From Phycisphaerales bacterium UBA3190 (GTDB taxonomy: Bacteria; Planctomycetota; Phycisphaerae; Phycisphaerales; UBA1924): 29,565 nucleotides of DNA. The notes beneath the pieces are model-generated. The model did no database searches. It was given only the letters and a program-made list of their open reading frames with translations, and was not told the DNA's origin. Positions 25,318 to 29,565 of this stretch are shown here, piece after piece. The stretch's first letter is position 1. The number at the start of each line of letters is the position of its first letter. The position numbers were made by a program, and so were the translations under genes. Where the stretch lies: contig DEXG01000007.1 in the NCBI GenBank assembly GCA_002364005.1, positions 36,129-65,693 of the forward strand, read 5' to 3'.

Positions 25318-27028
25318 AATGATCCTCCGTAATCAGTTGTGTTCTGAGCTCTTCGAACGGTTCTCTCAGCTCACCGTTGTAGTCCCATGCGCCAACGAGA
25401 TCGAACTCAAGCTGGGTCAGGTGGGCCGGGTTTTCATTCCGAATCGAGGTTCTCGAATCGATCAGGCGGTGGAGTGACACCTCTGGGTCCTGGGTGCGCC
25501 CGATGATGAACCATGTCGCGATTTCTGTGTCGTAAACATCGTGGTGCTTGGGCAAGATCAGGTCGGTCGGCTGGGAGACAGACGCCAGGAATGCCATCGG
25601 CTCGGTCGGGTCCGCGTAGGGTGTCGGCTTGTCAGAGTTGCACGCTCGTACACGGATGATTGAGATCTTGTCCTCGGTGCTCGCAGAGTTACTCATCATG
25701 CGCTCGTAGCAGTGCAGTACCGACTTGAGCTTGGCGATGGGGGCCGTGAACGAAAAGGTCGCCCCATACCCTTTGAATGAATGGACCGAGATGGTGCCGA
25801 GGTTGAGCCATGTCAGCTCGTGTGCAATACTCAGCCCGAGCCCGAACCCCTTGGCGGATACATCGCGCGATGATGAGACCTGCTTGAATCGGCCGAACAG
25901 CTGCTCGACATCCTCCTTGGAGAGACCGGGCCCGTTGTCTTTGATGGCGAAAACGACCGAGTTCGTGTCTGCCGAACGCTTGACACTCAGCTCGATCTCG
26001 CCACCCTCGTTCGAGAACTTGATCGCGTTGGTCATCAGGTTGCTGATGACCCGACGAACCTTCTCTTCATCAACAAAGATCGATGGGAGGCCTTCCTCGA
26101 TCTTCTCTTTGATGACGATCGATCTGGACGACGCCTTTCTCGCGATCAGCTCCCGGTCCTGCCTGAGGATATCGCCCACCCGATGCATGCGGCGATTGAT
26201 GCGGAGACGCCCCGCCCGGAGCTTGCTTGAATCGAGGAGGTCCTCGACCATGTGATTCAGATCGACAACAGAGAAGTCGATGATCCTCAGATATTCTTCC
26301 TGCTGATCAGACACCTCGCCGGCCAGCCCGTCAGCGATGATCGCGCTGAACTCTTTGATCACCGAGAGCGGTGTGCGGAACTCGTGCGATACATCGTCCA
26401 CAACCCGGTGTGCGCGGTCCGCCAGGAGCGCCAGCTCATGATTCTTTTTACTCACCACCATGTTCGATTCCCTCAGCTGCGAAGCCGCAACACGAAGGTC
26501 AGCTGTTCGCGATGCAATTTCCATGGCCCTCGCTCGTGATCGGCCGATGACCCAGACAAAGCACGAAGCGAGCGTGCTGAAGACCAGCCCGAACGAGGTC
26601 GTGGTGGTCGGCATGGCGGAGAAGACGCTCGCGTCGAACTGGGGCGTGCTCATCGTCAGGATGGTCCAGGTCTGCCCGCCGGTTGTGATCCGGTTCGATT
26701 GCGAGTAGTACGCGCGTGTGCTTCGTGCGATTGTCGTGTCGTTGTGATGGTGGTTGCCGGCTAAGTCTTCAGAATAGATCAGGTTCTCACTGGCGGTGTT
26801 CTCACCCTCGTACACGCTGTAGATCAGGCCGTCTTCGGTGCTGTTGATCACGCCCGCGAAGAGTTCCTCATACAGGATCGCGGCATACACAATCCCAAGG
26901 ATTGCCTCGGCCCGCTCATCGGGTGTGCTGTGCGGCATCCCGTTGGTGTATATCGGGACAAGGAACATGCAACCGGGCTTGCTCGTTCCATCATGAGCCA
27001 GCTCAATCTGCGCGGTGAGTGTGGGCAT
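25307..27028 (-). CDS. Sensor histidine kinase, downstream part (end of CHASE, HisKA, HATPase_c, extra C-terminal domain)
   Basis: This 573-residue open frame starts inside a CHASE domain (GCMFLVPIYTNG is the domain's late strand). A membrane segment follows at about 143-162, then a short coiled linker. HisKA has the phospho-acceptor H215 in DDVSHEFRTP. HATPase_c has its N box at N330/N334 (NLMTNAIKF), G1 DNGPGLS (364-370) and G2 GFGLGLS (394-400). Residues about 435-573 form an additional C-terminal region not recognised as any known domain. No ribosome site precedes the ATG at 27028. The same frame runs back through a TGA at 27077-27079 into the preceding open frame, so this is most likely the 3' part of one gene. 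Confidence 0.85.
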   Translation of the reverse strand: MPTLTAQIELAHDGTSKPGCMFLVPIYTNGMPHSTPDERAEAILGIVYAAILYEELFAGVINSTEDGLIYSVYEGENTASENLIYSEDLAGNHHHNDTTIARSTRAYYSQSNRITTGGQTWTILTMSTPQFDASVFSAMPTTTTSFGLVFSTLASCFVWVIGRSRARAMEIASRTADLRVAASQLRESNMVVSKKNHELALLADRAHRVVDDVSHEFRTPLSVIKEFSAIIADGLAGEVSDQQEEYLRIIDFSVVDLNHMVEDLLDSSKLRAGRLRINRRMHRVGDILRQDRELIARKASSRSIVIKEKIEEGLPSIFVDEEKVRRVISNLMTNAIKFSNEGGEIELSVKRSADTNSVVFAIKDNGPGLSKEDVEQLFGRFKQVSSSRDVSAKGFGLGLSIAHELTWLNLGTISVHSFKGYGATFSFTAPIAKLKSVLHCYERMMSNSASTEDKISIIRVRACNSDKPTPYADPTEPMAFLASVSQPTDLILPKHHDVYDTEIATWFIIGRTQDPEVSLHRLIDSRTSIRNENPAHLTQLEFDLVGAWDYNGELREPFEELRTQLITEDHYVQ

Positions 27029-27076
27029 CCCCGTATGGATGGCCGACTCGATCGCCGTTCTTCGTGTCAGCTCCGA

Positions 27077-28288
27077 TCACGCGTCGTATCCCAGCAGAGA
27101 TTTGTTCCGGAACTCCGGTTCAATAAAGGTGGTGATGTAGTGCTTGTTCCACTGGCCGGTGGTTTCGATTTCAAAAGGAGAATCCGACAGCTCCTGCTGT
27201 TGCCGTGCGAACTCCGAGAGGTCCGCGTGCAATACGGGAACGATCATCCCCATGGCCACGGTGCCCGGGAACTCGTTTGTGAGGTGGCGTGAGTTGGCGT
27301 ACGCACCGAACTCATCACGCCGGACCTGGCTGCTCCCCGCGTACATCCCTCGCGCGCCCTTGAGCCCGTAGACAGGCAGGTAGATGCGATGCTTCGCCTC
27401 ATAGACCACACGCTCGGTGAGGGTATCAAACCGGATGGTTCCGGCATGGTATTCCCTGCTCGAAGTCCGGTACGAAACGAGGCCGCTGGCGAGGATCCCG
27501 CTGAAGAAAACAACCATCGCCGCGACGATCAGCCATGTCCCTTCCTGTTTCGACACACGCATCGTCTCGTGTCCGGCGAGGTCTTCGAGCGCGTTTCGTG
27601 TGATCAGGAAGCTCAACCCCAGCAGCACGATGCACCATGATGTATGGAGGGCCATCGAAGAGAAGAACGCGAAGCTGCTTGCGCCTTTGCTGGAAATCAG
27701 AATAGATAGCCCAGCGGCAAACCCGATCGAGATCGCGATCGCCACCGTAAAGGTGCATGCGGTCTTGAATCCGCGGACATGCTTGAACGAGTACAAAACG
27801 AGGGTGATCCCAAGCAGCAGGATCGCTGCGGCGGTCGACGGGGACATGCGTCCAGGGGTTTTGGCTTCGATGTTTCTTCTGGAGATGTCATCATTGCAGA
27901 AGAACTCGTCGATCCCGAGCGTGGCCTTCGTATTCATCTCGATGACCGTGAGCAGCGAGATGAGGATCGCCAGCAGGGCACATGCCGTCGCGGCATGGTT
28001 GAGGCGTCGTATCGTCTGCGAACTGCGCCCATAGATGGTGATGCACATCATGCCGATGCCGAGCAGGCACAGCCCGAACGCCGTGTTGAACTTCATTGAA
28101 GGCAGGCCCGGAAGGAGGGAGGTCATTCCGTGCAATCCGAACTTCCATGACAACATGACAATCAGCGTGATGCCGCAGACCACGGCGGCAACCAAGCGTG
28201 TGCCAACCAGCTTCCACATAGCATTCCGCAGTTCCGAGCGATCGATCAGTGCGTCCAGCAGCTTGGCACTCTGTGCGGTTGTTTTCAT
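27077..28288 (-). CDS. Sensor histidine kinase, upstream part (seven membrane segments and start of CHASE)
   Basis: This 403-residue open frame has about seven hydrophobic helices (near 28-48, 67-87, 98-118, 150-168, 177-198, 209-229 and 251-273), resembling an integral-membrane sensor such as the MASE type. The first half of a CHASE ligand-binding domain follows (about 290-403, with GARGMYAGSS, DEFGAY, PGTVAMG and FIEPEFRN). It stops at GYDA just before the conserved SExxRR of CHASE. The ATG at 28288 is preferred to an in-frame TTG at 28306. No strong ribosome site is visible. On its own it would be a truncated sensor without kinase activity. Confidence 0.75.
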   Translation of the reverse strand: MKTTAQSAKLLDALIDRSELRNAMWKLVGTRLVAAVVCGITLIVMLSWKFGLHGMTSLLPGLPSMKFNTAFGLCLLGIGMMCITIYGRSSQTIRRLNHAATACALLAILISLLTVIEMNTKATLGIDEFFCNDDISRRNIEAKTPGRMSPSTAAAILLLGITLVLYSFKHVRGFKTACTFTVAIAISIGFAAGLSILISSKGASSFAFFSSMALHTSWCIVLLGLSFLITRNALEDLAGHETMRVSKQEGTWLIVAAMVVFFSGILASGLVSYRTSSREYHAGTIRFDTLTERVVYEAKHRIYLPVYGLKGARGMYAGSSQVRRDEFGAYANSRHLTNEFPGTVAMGMIVPVLHADLSEFARQQQELSDSPFEIETTGQWNKHYITTFIEPEFRNKSLLGYDA

Positions 28289-28950
28289 ATGAGAAGATCG
28301 GCACAATGCGTATTACAATTTCCGAAAAGGCAGAGCGCAGAGTACCAATATCAATCCTCTCGGCCCATTGCCCGGTCGCTTTGTTCGATGCATCGGCCCC
28401 CCCACATCGAGTGTGTCCCGCGCGGATATATATTACAGGCGATCGTCATGATGTGTATTTTGGCGATCGCTTGTTCCGCCCATGCAGTGGACATAAATGG
28501 GACGGGCCGCCGAGTTCAGCGAGCATGTGCGCGACGCGGCGTGGGTGAATTGGCCTATATACAATTGGCACAAAAATAGAACTACAACATGATCGCAAAA
28601 ATCGTTCGTAACAGATCGGGCTCAGAATAAGGGGATATTGCCCCATGCCCAGGGCGCACCCAGAATGGGGGGGCATATTGAGATGCAGCATGCAATCCCG
28701 TGCCGCTTCTCCGTGCATTCCTCAACCGCGCCGTATATGGCAACCGTGCCTGCTGACCCAGCACTTCGCCGGCCCGCAATCGCCCGAGACGCACCTGGGA
28801 AACAACACCGACCAATATGAGATTCGTGTTGGGTCATGCCCCTCCGAAACGATTCAGCAAGGCACTCGCCACGCATGCACTGCATGCCGATGCTCATCAG
28901 AACAATGCCCTTGAATCGCTGAGCGTACTTTGCCGGGCAGGGACTCCGGG
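28289..28950. other. Gene-poor spacer with one imperfect hairpin
   Basis: This stretch is visibly more AT-rich than the rest of the window (ggatatatattac near 28424-28436). It should contain the kinase promoter, but no clear -35/-10 pair was found on the minus strand. An inverted repeat lies at 28635-28678 (atattgccccat with atgggggggcatat). Short open frames here have compositions unlike real planctomycete proteins. One, from 28448, starts with a signal-like MMCILAIACSAHA but is only 43 residues long. Confidence 0.5.
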
Positions 28951-29224
28951 CAAAAAGAGACGGGCCCTGTCGTTACCCGACAAGGCCCGATCAAAAGTGG
29001 AGCCGGGGGGAATCGAACCGGTCCCGAATCCTGCGGCATTCGCTCCAATCGAAGATTCTGAACACTCGCGCGCAATCCTGCGCGCAGTCCAAAGCGATCC
29101 AACCCTGATCAAGCTGGTCCACGTGTGGCCAGCATTGCCCGTTGAAGTCCGAGAGGCCATCGGGCTTTTGTGCATTCCACATATGAAAGGAAACCAAGAT
29201 GCAAAGCGTGACCGTAATACTTGA
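28817..29224 (+). CDS. Doubtful open frame running through the tRNA-like site
   Basis: This 135-residue frame contains VEPGGIEP, which is simply the antisense translation of a tRNA/tmRNA T-arm, preceded by the terminator hairpin read in the other direction. Its first half is therefore unlikely to be a real protein. The second half (about residues 85-120, including DPTLIKLVHVWPALPVEV and REAIGLL) looks protein-like. From memory it resembles a short motif (DPxLxxVxxAWPxLPxxxRxxI) in planctomycete proteins near recombinase genes. No convincing ribosome site precedes the ATG, and the frame overlaps the next gene by 26 nt. Confidence 0.25.
   Translation: MRFVLGHAPPKRFSKALATHALHADAHQNNALESLSVLCRAGTPGKKRRALSLPDKARSKVEPGGIEPVPNPAAFAPIEDSEHSRAILRAVQSDPTLIKLVHVWPALPVEVREAIGLLCIPHMKGNQDAKRDRNT
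28951..28989 (-). terminator. Strong intrinsic terminator, minus strand
   Basis: A 12-bp stem (28961-28972 with 28978-28989, one G-U pair) with a 5-nt loop is followed, reading leftward, by tctcttttt. It starts 8 nt past the end of the tRNA-like 3' fragment, as expected for the terminator of a tRNA or tmRNA gene on the minus strand. No other leftward gene ends here. Confidence 0.85.
28998..29019 (-). other. Fragment resembling the 3' end of a tmRNA/tRNA (possible attachment site)
   Basis: On the minus strand the sequence reads ggTTCGATTccccc followed by cggctcca: a T-loop, the 3' side of a T-stem, an acceptor strand and a discriminator base. The 5' side of the T-stem should be about ggggg but is accgg, so the arm cannot form. 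Neither a matching ggagccg acceptor at tRNA distance nor a tmRNA tag reading frame is found upstream. It is followed by a strong terminator. The best reading is the 3' scar left by integration into a tmRNA/tRNA gene, or a decayed gene; an intact gene would then lie to the right, outside the window. Confidence 0.5.
29068..29085. repeat. Perfect 7-bp inverted repeat
   Basis: Arms gcgcgca (29068-29074) and tgcgcgc (29079-29085) flank a 4-nt loop about 50 nt to the right of the tRNA-like fragment. It might be a recombinase arm site or only chance in GC-rich DNA. Confidence 0.35.
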
Positions 29225-29417
29225 ACACCGAGATCATACCGATCTCATCAAACTCCTCGAAACGCGTATCCGAAGCGAGCGTGCCCGTGCCGCCGCGTAC
29301 AAGCGACTGGATGATCATTCCAACGCATACTTCTCCAAGATGGAGCATGAACGACTCGTTGAGCTCAAAGAAGCAATGGTGAGTGGTTTGCAGCACCTGG
29401 ATGATGGTAATGCCTGA
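29199..29417 (+). CDS. Small helical hypothetical protein
   Basis: This 72-residue charged protein has a heptad-like helical pattern (LIKLLETRIRSERARAAAYK, then a second helix HERLVELKEAMVSGLQHL). It has no signal peptide or membrane segment. A good ribosome site (aaaggaa) precedes the ATG by a normal distance, and the composition is that of a real protein. It is followed at 29458-29482 by a hairpin. I do not recognise its family. If the tRNA-like fragment marks an island end, this gene could be the first island gene. Confidence 0.6.
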   Translation: MQSVTVILEHRDHTDLIKLLETRIRSERARAAAYKRLDDHSNAYFSKMEHERLVELKEAMVSGLQHLDDGNA

Positions 29418-29457
29418 TCGCGATCGAGAAGGCAACGGGATCTGTGGGAAGTCCGAG

Positions 29458-29482
29458 CAGGGCCGCGAGTTTCGCGGCCCTG
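29458..29482 (+). terminator. 10-bp hairpin after the small helical gene
   Basis: Perfect arms cagggccgcg (29458-29467) and cgcggccctg (29473-29482) enclose a 5-nt loop, about 40 nt after the stop codon. No T tract follows, so termination efficiency is uncertain. Confidence 0.45.
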
Positions 29483-29529
29483 CCGGCTCCCCCTGTGTCC
29501 CTGTCCCCGCCCGTCGGTCGCCGTCGGAG

Positions 29530-29560
29530 CCTCGCCCCTCGCTTGCGAGTGGGGGCGAGG
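29530..29560. repeat. GC-rich hairpin at the right edge
   Basis: Outer arms cctcgccc (29530-29537) and gggcgagg (29553-29560) enclose inner arms ctcgc/gcgag. It resembles the cctcgc/ggggagg tracts at the left edge and in 860-950, and is probably another copy of the same class of intergenic repeat. The element may continue past the window. Confidence 0.45.
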
Positions 29561-29565
29561 CGGAG

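Larger units (their letters stand above)
25307..28288 (-). pseudogene. CHASE sensor histidine kinase gene interrupted by one in-frame TGA
   Basis: The frames at 27077-28288 and 25307-27028 are the same frame, separated only by a TGA at 27077-27079 (codon 404 of 993, counting from 28288). Read through, the protein is LLGYDA-x-SELTRRTAIESAIHTGMP. This matches the CHASE pattern GYDxxSExxRRxAxxxAxxTG without any gap, and the CHASE domain is complete only when the two parts are joined. No frameshift, deletion or other stop is present. It may be a recent nonsense mutation (for example GGA to TGA), a sequencing error or a recoded stop. The context TGA-T is not a typical read-through signal. Confidence 0.75.

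Noticed and set aside
28448..28579. 43-residue peptide with signal-like start MMCILAIACSAHA
   Set aside because: It is very short, the ribosome site is only cagg, the body is low in hydrophobic core residues and there is no support from context.
28998..29400. Intact tmRNA (ssrA) on the minus strand
   Set aside because: The T-stem is broken, no tag reading frame ending in an Ala-Ala-type sequence is found, no typical tmRNA 5' end is seen, and a plausible plus-strand gene occupies the body.
29483..29490. cggctcc at 29483-29489 as the 5' acceptor partner of the tRNA-like fragment
   Set aside because: It is about 470 nt from the fragment, directly after an unrelated hairpin, and lacks other tmRNA 5' features; 7-nt matches of this kind are expected by chance.

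Overview
The window is GC-rich chromosomal DNA from a planctomycete, most likely class Phycisphaerae. The main reason is a run of exported proteins that all end in the same two-loop, calcium-binding dockerin-like domain (core DFFDVSAFL, usually ending Gly-Cys-Pro). I know this from memory as the GC-type dockerin, common in that lineage. This assignment is inferred; no rRNA or other marker gene is present.

Left part (1-6993) is housekeeping. A PGPGW-type membrane protein is followed by a repeat-rich spacer. A leftward operon with 4-nt overlaps carries a lone Nfu_N-domain protein, MutY and a family 2 glycosyltransferase. Diverging from it, cdaA (TTG start, DGA motif changed to DLA) and a YbbR/CdaR-like gene overlap and probably control c-di-AMP. 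An isolated atpA follows, with a structured leader and a clear terminator but no other ATP synthase genes beside it.

Middle part (7046-22876) is nine consecutive rightward genes, all with signal peptides: a lipase-like hydrolase translationally coupled to a P-domain protein, an M12B-like metalloprotease, an FG-GAP propeller protein, a subtilase, a WDG-repeat propeller-like protein, a di-haem cytochrome c peroxidase-like protein, a large CotH/lamin-tail protein and a 138-residue mini-protein. All but the hydrolase carry the C-terminal dockerin-like domain. Most have their own candidate promoter or terminator, so this is a locus of related parts rather than one operon. The last gene seems to be leaderless.

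Right part (22926-28288, leftward) holds a multi-membrane CHASE-domain sensor histidine kinase, two single-domain receivers and a type II NADH dehydrogenase-like flavoprotein. The kinase is split by one in-frame TGA inside the CHASE domain; the reading frame and the domain both continue after it. This is a pseudogene, a sequencing error or a recoded stop.

The far right (28289-29565) is gene-poor. A 22-nt match to the 3' end of a tmRNA/tRNA (minus strand) lies next to a strong terminator, but the matching T-stem is destroyed and no intact tRNA or tmRNA is present. It looks like an attachment-site scar or relic. A small helical protein gene and more GC-rich hairpins follow. All calls come from reading the sequence; no database search was run.
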